Positions 46,157 through 56,231 of a stretch of 64,000 nt of DNA are shown piece after piece. Below the pieces are notes generated by a model. It was not told the DNA's origin. It worked only from the letters and a program-made list of their open reading frames with translations, and searched no databases. The stretch's first letter is position 1. Each line of letters opens with the position of its first letter. Both the position numbers and the translations under genes were made by a program. The stretch covers positions 124,001 through 188,000 of the forward strand of contig PCWG01000042.1 in the NCBI GenBank assembly GCA_002787235.1, in the 5' to 3' direction. This DNA is from Nitrospinae bacterium CG11_big_fil_rev_8_21_14_0_20_45_15 (lineage in GTDB: Bacteria; Nitrospinota; Nitrospinia; Nitrospinales; VA-1).

Positions 46157-46479
46157 AAGAACCTCGCAGAGTGAAAATATTTATTTGACTCCCTGATATT
46201 AAGATACAACATATATTGTAAAAATTCCTTATTAAGATATGCAGTTTTCGATGAAAGGGATTAACTTACTATTGTGAGTATGCGATTGTTTTTTGTTTGC
46301 TTTCAAGCGCGTGGCGGTAAGACCCTGAAACAGGGTAGGTTTGGTGAGACATTAAGGTTCCAACCGGGTTTTATTTATAGAATCGTTTGCATTGAGATTG
46401 TTGTCGATTCAATAACCGGAATTTTTGATAAATTTGTCATTCTTTGATTCTGTTTGTTAACTGGAAAGGTGGGTTTAAA
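46157..46479. other. Divergent 323-base intergenic region with hairpins
   Basis: Lies between the oxidoreductase operon (minus) and the CBS protein (plus). ACCCTG-AAA-CAGGGT (46322-46336) is a perfect 6-bp hairpin, closely followed by GGTTTGG/CCAACC arms (about 46338-46366). The cluster of structure suggests an RNA leader or regulator site, but it matches no riboswitch that I know. A 55-codon reading frame from 46280 lacks a ribosome site and is not called. Confidence 0.3.
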
Positions 46480-46860
46480 ATGGACAAAGTTCACAAGTAC
46501 ATAGCCGAATCGTTACTGAGTATCGGGCCTTCAGCAAGTCTGTTGGATGCCATTCGCATGATGTCAGAGAATGAAATCCATTCTTTGATGGTAGAAGAGG
46601 GCGGGGAGTATATTGGTATCCTTACCAGTCACGATATCAGTCGAAAAGCGGTGACAATGAATTTAGACATCGAAATTGCCAAAGTTTCAGAAGTGATGAC
46701 TTTCCCACTCATTAAGTTGGACGCTGAAAAAAGTATGACAGATGCGGCAGAAATCATGCGTGAAAAAGGGGTTCATCATTTACTCATCACTGAAAATGAT
46801 CAGCCTTTGGGGATTTTGTCCATCAATGATTACATCGATTACCTCGTCGCAACACTTTGA
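46480..46860 (+). CDS. Two-CBS-domain protein
   Basis: 126 residues from ATG 46480 (AAAGGTGGG upstream). An in-frame codon at 46444 would add 12 residues with no support. Two tandem CBS motifs fill the chain: ASLLDAIRMMSENEIHSLMV...GILTSHDISRKAV and KSMTDAAEIMREKGVHHLLI...GILSINDYIDYLV. Such a Bateman module binds adenine nucleotides or SAM and senses energy state, usually by docking on a partner. No fused effector is present, and the neighbouring operons do not reveal the partner. Confidence 0.88.
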   Translation: MDKVHKYIAESLLSIGPSASLLDAIRMMSENEIHSLMVEEGGEYIGILTSHDISRKAVTMNLDIEIAKVSEVMTFPLIKLDAEKSMTDAAEIMREKGVHHLLITENDQPLGILSINDYIDYLVATL

Positions 46861-46980
46861 TGGTTCCTGTATTCCGAGATGTTCCATTCAGTATCAGGTG
46901 AGTGGTTGTGCAAAGTGATAAAAATCTGCAGATAAGGTAAGAATTTCCGTTCATTTTTCAGAACTCATCTCGATTGGTAC

Positions 46981-47009
46981 TTGACTCATTGAGTGGTCTT
47001 GTTTATCAT
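46981..47009 (+). promoter_or_regulatory. Promoter of the pyrimidine operon
   Basis: TTGACT (46981-46986), spacer of exactly 17 bases, TATCAT (47004-47009). Transcription should start near 47016, about 20 bases before the PyrR-type hairpin, so the leader RNA is about 130 bases. Confidence 0.72.
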
Positions 47010-47036
47010 CCAGCAAGCTTGTTAAATTCTTTAAAG

Positions 47037-47052
47037 CGGTCCCGAGAGGCCG
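47037..47052 (+). promoter_or_regulatory. PyrR-binding RNA hairpin in the pyr leader
   Basis: CGGTCCCGAGAGGCCG folds as a short hairpin (CGGTC with GGCCG, including one G-T pair). It contains TCCCGAGAGGC, which fits the PyrR-binding consensus UCCNGNGAGGY at every position. The stem ends directly before the ribosome site (AAAAGGAA, 47053-47060) of the leader reading frame, so bound PyrR would block ribosome loading. The downstream gene is pyrR itself, giving autoregulation by UMP/UTP. Confidence 0.78.
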
Positions 47053-47067
47053 AAAAGGAATATCCGA

Positions 47068-47151
47068 ATGAATAAATCCATCCCCATCACAGCCGATCTC
47101 TTTGCGTTTGCGCGAAGAGTTTTTTTTTGCTCTGAAAGCTCCCGAACATGA
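47068..47151 (+). CDS. 27-codon leader peptide of the pyr operon
   Basis: ATG 47068 has an AGGAA ribosome site 7 bases upstream, better than that of pyrR. The peptide MNKSIPITADLFAFARRVFF continues CSESSRT and stops at TGA 47149-47151, overlapping the pyrR ATG (47148) as ATGA. Its codons 11-21 cover the terminator hairpin and T-run. A translating ribosome would therefore stop the terminator forming and also deliver ribosomes to pyrR, which has no ribosome site of its own. This resembles the leader model described for the Thermus pyr operon. That the peptide is translated is inference. Confidence 0.6.
   Translation: MNKSIPITADLFAFARRVFFCSESSRT
47098..47128 (+). terminator. Attenuator terminator in the pyr leader
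   Basis: A 9-bp stem CTCTTTGCG/CGCGAAGAG (one G-T pair) with loop TTTG is followed by nine T (47120-47128), 20 bases before pyrR. Position ahead of the operon and inside the leader reading frame marks it as an attenuator and not a normal gene end. Confidence 0.85.
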
Positions 47152-47681
47152 GTGCTGATATTCTCAAAGCCAAAGACATTTCGCGAGCGATTACGCGCAT
47201 TGCACATGAAATTGTTGAGAAAAACAAAGGGGCGCAAAATCTGGCCCTGATTGGGATTCGCACACGTGGAGTTATTTTATCTCAACGGCTTCATGAAAAA
47301 ATAAAAGCCATCGAAGAGACCGACGTTCGGCATGGGATTCTGGACATCACCTTATATCGAGACGATCTTGGAACGGGCCTGGAAAATCCGGAAGTCAAAG
47401 CAACCGAGATTCCTTTTCCACTCGAAGGTATGGACGTGATTTTGTGTGACGACGTGCTTTTTACGGGACGCACCATTCGTGCCGCAATCGATGCGCTGAT
47501 GGATCTGGGTCGCCCGGCTTCCGTGCAATTAGCCGTTTTGATAGATCGAGGACATCGGGAACTGCCCATTCGACCGGATTTTGTGGGGAAAAATATACCG
47601 ACCGTCAAGACCGCACGTATTCAGGCCTTGTTTAAGGAAATTGATGGTAAAGACTTGGTCCAAGTCATTGAGCCTGAGTAA
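47148..47681 (+). CDS. pyrR: Bifunctional pyr operon regulator / uracil phosphoribosyltransferase
   Basis: 177 residues, normal for PyrR. The PRPP-binding loop is VILCDDVLFTGRTIRAAIDA, and the N-terminus holds LIGIRTRGVILSQRL. QLAVLIDRGHRELPIRPDFVGKNIPT is the typical C-terminal half. PyrR binds leader RNA in response to UMP/UTP and has weak UPRT activity. The start overlaps the leader peptide stop. It is first structural gene of pyrR-pyrB-pyrC-carA-orf-carB. Confidence 0.96.
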   Translation: MSADILKAKDISRAITRIAHEIVEKNKGAQNLALIGIRTRGVILSQRLHEKIKAIEETDVRHGILDITLYRDDLGTGLENPEVKATEIPFPLEGMDVILCDDVLFTGRTIRAAIDALMDLGRPASVQLAVLIDRGHRELPIRPDFVGKNIPTVKTARIQALFKEIDGKDLVQVIEPE

Positions 47682-47687
47682 AATTCT

Positions 47688-48623
47688 ATGCGACTCTCTG
47701 TTAAAAACTTATTGGGAACGCGGGATTTACCCCGCAAAGATATTGAAACGATTCTGAACTCGGCACTTTCTTTTCGCGAGCTCTCAACACGTCCCATTAA
47801 AAAAGCCCCCGCTCTGCGAGGCAAGACGGTGGTCAATTTATTTTTTGAGCCCAGTACTCGAACACGCACGTCTTTTGAAATTGCGGGGAAACGTTTGAGT
47901 GCCGACGTTATCAATATATCGGGTTCCACCAGCAGTACAGTGAAAGGTGAAAACCTGATTGATTCAGCGCGAGTGCTTGAGGCGATGAGCCCTGATATTA
48001 TGATTGTTCGGCACTCCTCCTCAGGTGCGGCGGAATTGATATCAAAACACGTACAATGTCCTGTGATCAATGCGGGAGACGGTTCTCATGAGCATCCCAC
48101 CCAGGCACTACTGGATTTGATGACCTTGCGCGATCATAAGGGTTCTCTGGAGGGTTTGAAAGCCGTGATCGTTGGAGACATTACCAACAGTCGAGTCGCA
48201 CGTTCCAATATATACGCGATGAATACCATGGGCATGTCGGTCACGGTGGTGGCACCGCCCACGTTGCTTCCCGCAAAAATCGAGCAAATGGGGGTCTCTG
48301 TTTCTTACAATTTGCAATCCTCACTCAAGGATGCGGACGTGGTTATGATGCTGCGAATTCAGACAGAGCGGCAGGATGGCTCACCGTTTCCCAATCTGCG
48401 GGAATACGCCAATCTTTTTTGTCTGACCAGTGAAAAATTGCGTGACGCGAAAGAGGATCTTCTGGTGATGCATCCGGGTCCGGTAAATCGAGGTGTTGAA
48501 ATTGCGATGGATGTGATGGAAGGTTCTCGATCCCTCATTTTAAATCAAGTGACCAATGGAGTGGCGGTACGTATGGCTTTGATGTATTTACTGCTGGGAG
48601 GAAAAGATGAAACGGATCATTAA
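47688..48623 (+). CDS. pyrB: Aspartate carbamoyltransferase catalytic chain
   Basis: 311 residues. It joins carbamoyl phosphate and aspartate. Carbamoyl-phosphate loop FEPSTRTRTSFEIAGKRL, then the HPTQALLD motif (DGSHEHPTQALLDLMTL) and VMHPGPVNRGVEI near the end. No pyrI regulatory chain is present. It lies 6 bases after pyrR and overlaps pyrC by 17 bases, consistent with ATCase-DHOase complexes known in some bacteria. Confidence 0.97.
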   Translation: MRLSVKNLLGTRDLPRKDIETILNSALSFRELSTRPIKKAPALRGKTVVNLFFEPSTRTRTSFEIAGKRLSADVINISGSTSSTVKGENLIDSARVLEAMSPDIMIVRHSSSGAAELISKHVQCPVINAGDGSHEHPTQALLDLMTLRDHKGSLEGLKAVIVGDITNSRVARSNIYAMNTMGMSVTVVAPPTLLPAKIEQMGVSVSYNLQSSLKDADVVMMLRIQTERQDGSPFPNLREYANLFCLTSEKLRDAKEDLLVMHPGPVNRGVEIAMDVMEGSRSLILNQVTNGVAVRMALMYLLLGGKDETDH

Positions 48624-49896
48624 AAACGGTCGTGTGATCGACCCTGCCAATAAAGTGGACGGTTTTTTTGATCTGCTGATCGAAAAGGGACGTATTTCGG
48701 CGATCGAGCCTAAAGGGGGTTTTGCGCCTGAGCTCTACGAAAAATCTTCGATCATTGATGCAGAAAACCAGATTGTTACACCCGGTTTGATTGATATGCA
48801 TGTGCATTTTCGTGAACCGGGCTTTGAATATAAAGAAACGATTGAGTCAGGTTGCCGATCCGCCGCAGTGGGTGGTTTTACTACCGTCGCGGTGATGCCC
48901 AATACCAATCCGGTGATTGACAATCGCTCCATTGTGGAATGGGTCAATGCCCGATCTCGGGAAACCGGATCGGTGAATGTGCTTGTCATCGGTGCGATCA
49001 CCAAGGGTTTGAAGGGCGAGCAGTTGTCGGATATGGCGGATATGAGCGAGGCGGGGGTTGTCGGCTTTTCGGATGATGGACGGCCGGTCATGGATTCCGG
49101 GGTGATGCGGCGGGCACTGGAGTATGCAAAAATGCTTGATTTGCCTCTCATCCAGCACAGCGAAGTTCTGGATTTGACCAAAGGTGGGAGCATGAATGAA
49201 GGTTTTGTGGCAACTGAATTGGGGTTGAAGGGGATGCCTGTTGCCGCCGAAGATATCATGGTCGCACGGGATATTTCTTTACTGGTGCCTACCGGAGGTC
49301 ATGTTCACGTGGCCCATATCAGCAGTGGCAACTCCGTCGATCTTGTGCGCGATGCCAAGGCAAAGGGACTCAAGATCACTTGCGAAGTTGCACCGCATCA
49401 CTTTATTCTCACAGACGAAGCCGTACGCGGGTATAATACCGACGCTAAAATGAGCCCACCGCTGAGAACTCAAAATGATGTGGATCGCATCAAGCAGGGT
49501 TTGGCGGATGACACCATAGATATCATTGCGACCGATCACGCTCCGCACCATGCGATGGATAAGGCAACGACTTTTGACTGCGCCTGTTTCGGCATTGTTG
49601 GATTGGAGACCGCCTTGCCTCTCACTTTAAATATGGTGCGGGAAAAGGTGCTTACGTTGAACAAGGCGATTGAAAAGTTGACGTCACGGCCAGCAGAAAT
49701 CTTCAAATTGGATCGCGGTACGCTGGGAGTCGGTAAGATTGCAGATATAACGATATTTGATCCCGACCGTGAATATATAATGGACAATTCCAAGCTCAGC
49801 TCATTGAGCAAAAACTCCCCCTTTGATGGTTGGACACTCAAAGGAAAAGCGACCCATACGTTGGTCGCTGGCAAACTTGTGTATTCAGAAAAATAA
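48607..49896 (+). CDS. pyrC: Dihydroorotase, class I
   Basis: 429 residues. Zinc ligands appear in [15 protein letters not shown], in the HSE/HISS region ([21 protein letters not shown]) and [16 protein letters not shown] is the family signature. The substrate arginine of HFREPG is intact, so it is active rather than a PyrC' pseudo-subunit. It is followed 4 bases later by carA. Confidence 0.97.
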   Translation: MKRIIKNGRVIDPANKVDGFFDLLIEKGRISAIEPKGGFAPELYEKSSIIDAENQIVTPGLIDMHVHFREPGFEYKETIESGCRSAAVGGFTTVAVMPNTNPVIDNRSIVEWVNARSRETGSVNVLVIGAITKGLKGEQLSDMADMSEAGVVGFSDDGRPVMDSGVMRRALEYAKMLDLPLIQHSEVLDLTKGGSMNEGFVATELGLKGMPVAAEDIMVARDISLLVPTGGHVHVAHISSGNSVDLVRDAKAKGLKITCEVAPHHFILTDEAVRGYNTDAKMSPPLRTQNDVDRIKQGLADDTIDIIATDHAPHHAMDKATTFDCACFGIVGLETALPLTLNMVREKVLTLNKAIEKLTSRPAEIFKLDRGTLGVGKIADITIFDPDREYIMDNSKLSSLSKNSPFDGWTLKGKATHTLVAGKLVYSEK

Positions 49897-49900
49897 AACA

Positions 49901-51034
49901 ATGACAGCAACGCTGGTTTTGGCCGATGGCCGTACATTTCAAGGTGAGTCTTTTGGTGCGTCTGGGGAAACAATGGGTGAAGTCGTTTTCAACACCAGTA
50001 TGTCGGGCTATCAGGAAATTTTGACCGATCCTTCCTATTGTGGCCAGTTGGTGGTGATGACTTATCCCCTCATCGGGAACTATGGGGTAAACCCGGAAGA
50101 TTATGAATCCGAAAAACCGCATTTGAGAGGATTCATTATCAAAGAGTTGAGTTCTATTCACAGCAATTGGCGATCCCGGGGGAGTCTGGATGATTTTCTG
50201 AAGGAACGCAATGTCATCGGCATCCAGGGCATTGACACACGCGCATTGACACGCCATATCCGCGAAAAAGGTGCTCAGCAAGCGATTATTTCTACCGAAT
50301 CAAATGACATCCCGGCTTTACTTCAAAAAGTCAGTTCCGCTCCCGGTTTGGAAGGGCGCGATCTGGTCAAGGAGGTGACTTGTAAAGCTCCCTACGATTG
50401 GACAGAAGGTGAGTGGGAAATCTTTGGCGGTAAAACCGTTATAAAAAATCCTCCCGAACTTCCGAATGGCAAGGAGCTGTTTGTCGTTGCTTACGATTTT
50501 GGGATCAAACGTAATATTTTGCGCAAGCTGAAGCAATCGGGTTGCCGTGTGCGAGTGGTTCCAGCGCATACATCGGCGGAAGAAGTTCTCGCATTGAATC
50601 CTGATGGTGTCTTCCTTTCCAACGGTCCGGGCGACCCTGAGGGTGTTCCTTATGCGATGGAAGCCGTAAAAAAACTGATAGGGAAAGTTCCCTTATTTGC
50701 CATATGTTTAGGGCATCAGATCGTATCTCTTGCCTTAGGGGGAAAAACTTATAAATTGCGATTTGGGCACCATGGCGGAAACCAGCCTGTGATGAATCTT
50801 GCAACGCGCAAGGTCGAGATCACTTCCCAGAATCATGGCTTTGCGGTGGACGCCAAATCCATGCCGGCGGGTTTGGAAATGGCTTCGATCAACCTGAACG
50901 ATCAAACGGTGGAAGGTATCCGACGAAAGGATTTATCCATCCTTTCGGTCCAATATCATCCTGAAGCTTCCCCGGGACCCTGTGATTCGGATTACTTGTT
51001 TGAGGAATTCGTTCAAATGATGAAAGCCCGTTAA
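49901..51034 (+). CDS. carA: Carbamoyl-phosphate synthase small subunit
   Basis: 377 residues from ATG 49901; an in-frame start at 49823 would overlap pyrC without reason. The glutaminase has the nucleophile in [16 protein letters not shown] and the HPE of [11 protein letters not shown]. The N-terminal CPSase domain shows [20 protein letters not shown]. It provides ammonia to CarB. The stop shares TAATG with the next gene. Confidence 0.97.
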   Translation: MTATLVLADGRTFQGESFGASGETMGEVVFNTSMSGYQEILTDPSYCGQLVVMTYPLIGNYGVNPEDYESEKPHLRGFIIKELSSIHSNWRSRGSLDDFLKERNVIGIQGIDTRALTRHIREKGAQQAIISTESNDIPALLQKVSSAPGLEGRDLVKEVTCKAPYDWTEGEWEIFGGKTVIKNPPELPNGKELFVVAYDFGIKRNILRKLKQSGCRVRVVPAHTSAEEVLALNPDGVFLSNGPGDPEGVPYAMEAVKKLIGKVPLFAICLGHQIVSLALGGKTYKLRFGHHGGNQPVMNLATRKVEITSQNHGFAVDAKSMPAGLEMASINLNDQTVEGIRRKDLSILSVQYHPEASPGPCDSDYLFEEFVQMMKAR

Positions 51035-51903
51035 TGCCCTGGTCGTTTCTGGAACAGTTGATCGAATTCGCTTCGTCCTACTCAAACGAGTTGATAACGG
51101 CTAAAACCGAGTATCAATCGATTGCCGGACAGGCGTATGAAGATGATCGGTCTTACGGAGCCCAAATGGCTTTGTTCCATGAGTGGTTTGTCTTCGATCG
51201 CATACTCCCGGAAACCGAACTCACAATGCTCGAGAAGATGTTGGAGGATCAGCAGGAGAATTGGGACCATCGACAACGTGAAATTTATGGGGCATTCAGG
51301 GAAAATATTTTTGGATTGTTTCTGGTCAAAAAAATAACCGCCACTGAAGTGACCGTTGTTAATTTGTTTGATGATGAGAAATATATTGTAAGTGAAACGG
51401 ATGGTCCGCTCATTTTTAATAAAGGCGACTTGTTTCAAGGACGACTGATTGCTTTTGATGGAATAAAGTACTTCACAAGAAATTTTTGCATCCATCCCAA
51501 GGGAGCCTGCAAGTATATCGAATCTGAAATAAAATCCCTGCTCAAAGAGCAAAGGCCGGATAGGGATAAATGGAAAGCTCTTTGCCGGGAATTTGACTAT
51601 TTGAAATCCGACGTGACCAAGAATCAGAACAAACTTGAGAAAATCCGCGAAAAAATTTTGAAAACCACAAATCCGGAAAAACAGATCAAACTAGAGGTCG
51701 AGCGTCAAGAATTTGAAACGTATGGCCGAGAGTTGAAACAAAGGATGGATGCACTGCAAGCCAGACAGAGAAGATTTACCATCGACACGTTTAAAATTGC
51801 ATTTCGTACGGCCCAATGTCGATTGGCTCACAGATTGAACTATATGAAGTTGAAATGGGAACGTTCCCGCCAAATAGACCTTCGCGATATTTATCAAAAC
51901 TAA
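51034..51903 (+). CDS. Unknown protein encoded between carA and carB
   Basis: 289 residues, not recognised. No signal peptide, membrane segment or cysteine pair motif. The N-terminal half is mixed ([56 protein letters not shown]). The C-terminal half (about 170-289) is highly charged and should form long coiled helices ([18 protein letters not shown]). It is joined by TAATG at both ends, to carA and to carB, so it is translated within the operon in step with them. The FxxxR...GDLFQGRL stretch recalls small beta-barrel domains of unknown function. Role could be assembly or regulation of CarAB, which is only inference. Confidence 0.8.
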   Translation: MPWSFLEQLIEFASSYSNELITAKTEYQSIAGQAYEDDRSYGAQMALFHEWFVFDRILPETELTMLEKMLEDQQENWDHRQREIYGAFRENIFGLFLVKKITATEVTVVNLFDDEKYIVSETDGPLIFNKGDLFQGRLIAFDGIKYFTRNFCIHPKGACKYIESEIKSLLKEQRPDRDKWKALCREFDYLKSDVTKNQNKLEKIREKILKTTNPEKQIKLEVERQEFETYGRELKQRMDALQARQRRFTIDTFKIAFRTAQCRLAHRLNYMKLKWERSRQIDLRDIYQN

Positions 51904-54900
51904 TGCCTAAACGAGAAGACATAAAGAAGATCCTCCTGATCGGTTCTGGACCTATCATCATTGGTCAGGCCTGTGAGTTTGATTACTCCGGGACTCAAGC
52001 CTGCAAGGCTTTAAAAGAAGACGGTTATGAAGTGATACTGGTCAACAGCAATCCGGCTACGATCATGACCGATCCTGATTTCGCTGACCGCACTTATATT
52101 GAACCAGTGAATCCTCAGGTTGTGGAGATGATCATTGAGAAGGAGAGGCCCGATGCCATACTGCCGACGATGGGGGGACAGACCGGTCTGAATACCGCCA
52201 TGTCCCTCGCGGAATCGGGTGTATTGGAGAAGTATGGGGTGAAAATGATCGGTGCCACTGCGGAAGTCATACGCAAGGCTGAAGATCGTAATCTATTCAA
52301 AGAAGCGATGATCAAGATTGGTCAGAATATCCCTCCCAGTGGTCACGCACATAATTTAGAAGAAGCCAGGAGTATTGTTGAGGAAACGGGTTTTCCTGCG
52401 ATCATTCGTCCTTCGTTCACCCTTGGTGGCAGTGGCGGCGGTGTTGCTTACGACGAAACAGAATTTGAAGAAATGGTACTCAATGGGCTCAGTATCAGCC
52501 CGGCGCAGGAGGTGTTGATCGAAAAGTCACTCCTCGGTTGGAAAGAGTACGAACTGGAGGTCATGCGCGACATAAAAGACAATGTCGTTATCATCTGCTC
52601 CATCGAAAATTTTGATCCGATGGGGGTTCATACGGGCGACAGTATTACGGTCGCACCGGCGCAAACTTTGACGGATAAAGAATATCAGATCATGCGCAAT
52701 GCGGCGATAGACATCATTCGCGAAATTGGTGTCGAGACTGGCGGTTCCAACATCCAGTTTGCTCTCGACCCCAAAACCGGGGATATGATCGTTATTGAAA
52801 TGAATCCGAGAGTTTCCCGAAGCTCGGCTCTGGCCTCTAAGGCGACGGGTTTTCCTATTGCAAAAATAGCGGCAAAATTGGCGGTGGGCTATACCCTCGA
52901 TGAGATTCAAAACGATATCACTCGCGAAACCCCCGCTTCCTTTGAACCCACACTGGATTATTGTGTGGTCAAGATTCCCCGTTTCACATTTGAAAAATTT
53001 TCCAAGACCAAGCCGGTATTGACGACACAAATGAAATCTGTGGGCGAAGTTATGGCGATTGGCCGAACATTCAAAGAAGCCTTGCAAAAGGCGATACGTT
53101 CGTTGGAAATCGGTGTTTCGGGGTTGAGCGAAATTTTTATTTCAAAATTTGATGGAAGTCCCGATCTGGATCAATTGAGGAAATCTTTGGCACCGCTTTT
53201 TTGGGATCGCATGTGGTACGTTGCGGCGGCCCTGAGAAAGGGGATGAGCATTGACGAAATTTACGAGATCACCTGGATCGATCCCTGGTTTTTGCAAAAT
53301 CTTAAGGAAATCATTGATCTGGAACATTCCATTCGGGAAATAGGCAAACTTTCTTCTCTGCCTGATGCGTTATTGAAAAAAGCCAAACAATACGGCTTTG
53401 CTGATAAGTACCTTGCCGGTCTGCTTGCCTGTAAAGAGAGCGAAGTTTTCTCCCAACGCGAATCGATAAGATTGCTCCCTGTTTACAAGCGCGTTGATAC
53501 CTGCGCTGGAGAGTTTCAGGCTCACACACCTTATTTTTACTCGACTTATGAGGAGGAATGCGAGGCGGATGTGACCGATCGGAAAAAAATAATCATTCTT
53601 GGGGGTGGTCCCAACCGCATTGGACAAGGCATTGAGTTTGACTATTGTTGCGTTCACGCCTCATTTGCCTTAAAAGAAGATGGTTACGAAACCATCATGA
53701 TCAATTGCAATCCGGAAACGGTCAGTACGGATTACGACACTTCCGACCGATTGTATTTCGAGCCACTGACCCTTGAAGATACTTTGGGTGTGATCCGTAA
53801 GGAAAAACCCTTTGGCGTGATTGTGCAGTTCGGTGGGCAAACTCCATTAAAACTGGCACTGGGTCTGCTCAATGCAGGCGTTCCAATCATAGGAACGAGT
53901 CCTGAAAATATAGATCGCGCTGAGGATCGAGAACGTTTCAATAAGGTGATCAAAAAACTGAACCTGCTCCAACCCGAAAATGGGACTGCCGTGTCTGTTG
54001 AGGGGGCCATTGCCATTGCGAATTCGATTGGTTACCCGGTAGTGGTTCGCCCCTCCTATGTTTTGGGTGGTCGGGCGATGGAAATCGTATACAACGAGTC
54101 CAGCTTACAGAAATATATGGATCATGCTGTCAAGGCTTCTCCAGAGCATCCGATTTTGATCGACTGTTTTCTGCAGGACGCTATCGAATTGGACGTAGAT
54201 GCCATATCCGATGGAACCGATGTTGTCATCGGCGGTATTATGGAACATATAGAAGAGGCGGGCATCCACTCCGGTGACAGTGCCTGCTCTTTGCCACCCA
54301 ATTCGGTGGATGCGAAATTACTGACTGTCATAGAAGAGCAAACCAAAGCGTTGGCCAGAGAACTGAATGTGATTGGTTTGTTAAACATTCAGTTTGCGGT
54401 CAAGGACAGTCAGGTTTATTTGATTGAGGTCAATCCTCGTGCATCGCGTACCGTTCCTTTTGTCAGTAAAGCGACTGGAGTTCCGCTTGCCAAGTTGGCC
54501 GCCCGGGTGATGGGTGGAAAGACCTTAAAAGAATTAGGGTTCACAGAAACGGTGCACACGAAACATGTTTCCGTCAAAGAATCAGTTTTCCCGTTCAATA
54601 AATTTTCCGAGGTTGACACCCTGCTTGGGCCAGAGATGAAATCGACAGGGGAAGTCATGGGGATCGGTTCCAGTTTTGGAGCGGCATTTGCTAAAGCACA
54701 AATGGCGACCGGTATTCGATTCCCCAAAGATGGGGGAACGGTTTTTATCAGCGTGAAAGATTCTGACAAACCTTCCGCATTGAAAATCGCCCGGGATTTT
54801 GCAAAATTGGGATTCGATATTCTTGCAACGCGTGGAACGGCGAACTATTTTAATCAAAATGATTTGAAGACCACAGCCATCAATAAATTCTATGAAGGAC

Positions 54901-55127
54901 CTCCTCATATTGTTGAAGCTATTTTAACGAACAAAGTCACCGTGGTTGTGAACACTGTTTTCGGAGAAAAGCCGACGAGCGATTCTTTTAGTCTGCGTCG
55001 GGCTTGCCTCACTCAGAACCTTTCTTATTGCACGACGATCCGCGGAGCGCAAGCATTTATAAATTCATTGAAATCACTTAAAGATAGTGGCTTTAGTGTG
55101 ACTCCTCTGCAAGACTACTTGAAGTAA
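51903..55127 (+). CDS. carB: Carbamoyl-phosphate synthase large subunit
   Basis: 1074 residues from ATG 51903, the canonical start ([20 protein letters not shown]). Two ATP-grasp halves are visible: the first around 130-400 ([29 protein letters not shown]) and the second around 670-930 ([33 protein letters not shown]). The allosteric MGS-like domain is at the C-terminus ([23 protein letters not shown]). It makes carbamoyl phosphate for pyrimidines and arginine. Last gene of the pyr operon. Confidence 0.98.
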   Translation: MPKREDIKKILLIGSGPIIIGQACEFDYSGTQACKALKEDGYEVILVNSNPATIMTDPDFADRTYIEPVNPQVVEMIIEKERPDAILPTMGGQTGLNTAMSLAESGVLEKYGVKMIGATAEVIRKAEDRNLFKEAMIKIGQNIPPSGHAHNLEEARSIVEETGFPAIIRPSFTLGGSGGGVAYDETEFEEMVLNGLSISPAQEVLIEKSLLGWKEYELEVMRDIKDNVVIICSIENFDPMGVHTGDSITVAPAQTLTDKEYQIMRNAAIDIIREIGVETGGSNIQFALDPKTGDMIVIEMNPRVSRSSALASKATGFPIAKIAAKLAVGYTLDEIQNDITRETPASFEPTLDYCVVKIPRFTFEKFSKTKPVLTTQMKSVGEVMAIGRTFKEALQKAIRSLEIGVSGLSEIFISKFDGSPDLDQLRKSLAPLFWDRMWYVAAALRKGMSIDEIYEITWIDPWFLQNLKEIIDLEHSIREIGKLSSLPDALLKKAKQYGFADKYLAGLLACKESEVFSQRESIRLLPVYKRVDTCAGEFQAHTPYFYSTYEEECEADVTDRKKIIILGGGPNRIGQGIEFDYCCVHASFALKEDGYETIMINCNPETVSTDYDTSDRLYFEPLTLEDTLGVIRKEKPFGVIVQFGGQTPLKLALGLLNAGVPIIGTSPENIDRAEDRERFNKVIKKLNLLQPENGTAVSVEGAIAIANSIGYPVVVRPSYVLGGRAMEIVYNESSLQKYMDHAVKASPEHPILIDCFLQDAIELDVDAISDGTDVVIGGIMEHIEEAGIHSGDSACSLPPNSVDAKLLTVIEEQTKALARELNVIGLLNIQFAVKDSQVYLIEVNPRASRTVPFVSKATGVPLAKLAARVMGGKTLKELGFTETVHTKHVSVKESVFPFNKFSEVDTLLGPEMKSTGEVMGIGSSFGAAFAKAQMATGIRFPKDGGTVFISVKDSDKPSALKIARDFAKLGFDILATRGTANYFNQNDLKTTAINKFYEGPPHIVEAILTNKVTVVVNTVFGEKPTSDSFSLRRACLTQNLSYCTTIRGAQAFINSLKSLKDSGFSVTPLQDYLK

Positions 55128-55217
55128 TTATCGGGTTTGTTCCGAGCGAAAAACTCTCTGTTCTCTGTCATAGAGAGTGGTAGGTCTGCAATCAATCTCC
55201 TTCCTGAGCGAAAAAAT

Positions 55218-55766
55218 ATGTCTGAAAAGAAATGGCTGATGATTGCCATGCCAAAAAATCAGTTCGATGAAGATGAGTTGTTTGGTGTTCGCAATTTCTT
55301 TGATTCGCGAGATGTGCATGTGATGGTGTTTTCTCCAAGCGGTAAGGAGGCAACGGGGAATCGCAAAACACGGTTCACTCCGGATGGCATGATCGTGGAC
55401 TGGAATAAGTTCCTGGAAGAAAGGGGGGGGAGGTATGCGGCCGTTTTGATAGTGGGTGGTAAAGGAGCCTGGAAATCACTTTGGTCGGATCAAATTCTAC
55501 CGCAAATACTTACAGATCATCACCGGGCCGGTTGCGTTATTGGAGCGATTGGTTGTGGTGTGCCTGTTCTTGCAAGTGCCTCTCTTTGCAAGGGAGAGCT
55601 TGCGATACCCAATGATGAACGTGTGCTGGCTCGACTCGATGAACTGAATGTCTACCCTTCAGAAGATGAAATGCTTTCAGACAATAGAGTGATATCAGCG
55701 AGTTCAGTGAATGTTCTGGAAAAATTCTGTACTGAGGTGTGGCGTGAGATGAATGCAGGGTCCTGA
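55218..55766 (+). CDS. DJ-1/PfpI family protein
   Basis: 182 residues from ATG 55218; an upstream in-frame extension to 55137 has no support. The fold is flavodoxin-like: KKWLMIAMPKNQFDEDELFG, the AAVLIVGGKGAW strand, and a nucleophile elbow IGAIGCGVPVLA with Cys near residue 114, the place of the reactive cysteine in DJ-1/PfpI. The family includes chaperones, deglycases and proteases, and the activity here is not predictable. It follows carB by 90 bp and converges with the CheX genes. Confidence 0.75.
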   Translation: MSEKKWLMIAMPKNQFDEDELFGVRNFFDSRDVHVMVFSPSGKEATGNRKTRFTPDGMIVDWNKFLEERGGRYAAVLIVGGKGAWKSLWSDQILPQILTDHHRAGCVIGAIGCGVPVLASASLCKGELAIPNDERVLARLDELNVYPSEDEMLSDNRVISASSVNVLEKFCTEVWREMNAGS

Positions 55767-55770
55767 GTTT

Positions 55771-56217
55771 TTAATTCTCGATGGCTTGGCGTACTTGCAC
55801 ATTGAAGGGGTGGCCACATTCCGACTTGAAGGTTGCACTCGCCAGAATTGGAAGGTTTTGGGGCCATTCGTAGTTTTGGGCGTCCCAGATAACCTTTGGT
55901 GTGGACAGTTGATTGGGCTCGGGAAGGATGGCTTTGATATTCCCACCAACCATGTTGATAACTTCTCCTATGGCATCCTGAACTTCACTTTTTGAGGAAG
56001 TACCTGCTTCCATAAAGAACATTTTTTCCGCCAGGCTGGAAGCCAGGGGTGAGGGGACGTAGATATTGATACAACCGTTCCACTGGCCGCTGATATCAAC
56101 GATAGCCAAATGCGATTGCGGGTCAACCTGACTGTTGTCGGGAGCGATACTTTGCTCAAAAAGCGTGCTCCAAACCATGTTCACATATTCTTTTATGCTT
56201 GTTTCGAGGTTTTTCAT
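55771..56217 (-). CDS. CheX-like chemotaxis phosphatase domain protein, copy 2
   Basis: 148 residues of the CheX/CheC phosphatase type (ChePase). The key helix is SEVQDAIGEVINMVGGNIKA, with the Glu and Asn pair that in CheX attacks CheY-phosphate. The central strands (AIVDISGQWNGCINIYVPS) also fit. It follows a paralogue by 14 bp in the order cheY, cheR, cheX, cheX. It probably dephosphorylates the neighbouring CheY-like regulator. Confidence 0.8.
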   Translation of the reverse strand: MKNLETSIKEYVNMVWSTLFEQSIAPDNSQVDPQSHLAIVDISGQWNGCINIYVPSPLASSLAEKMFFMEAGTSSKSEVQDAIGEVINMVGGNIKAILPEPNQLSTPKVIWDAQNYEWPQNLPILASATFKSECGHPFNVQVRQAIEN

Positions 56218-56231
56218 CAGGCAGGAGGCGT

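Noticed and set aside
46280-46447. A 55-codon frame in the intergenic region before the CBS gene
   Set aside because: No ribosome site, no recognisable domain and it crosses the hairpins that look structural. It could be revisited if conserved.
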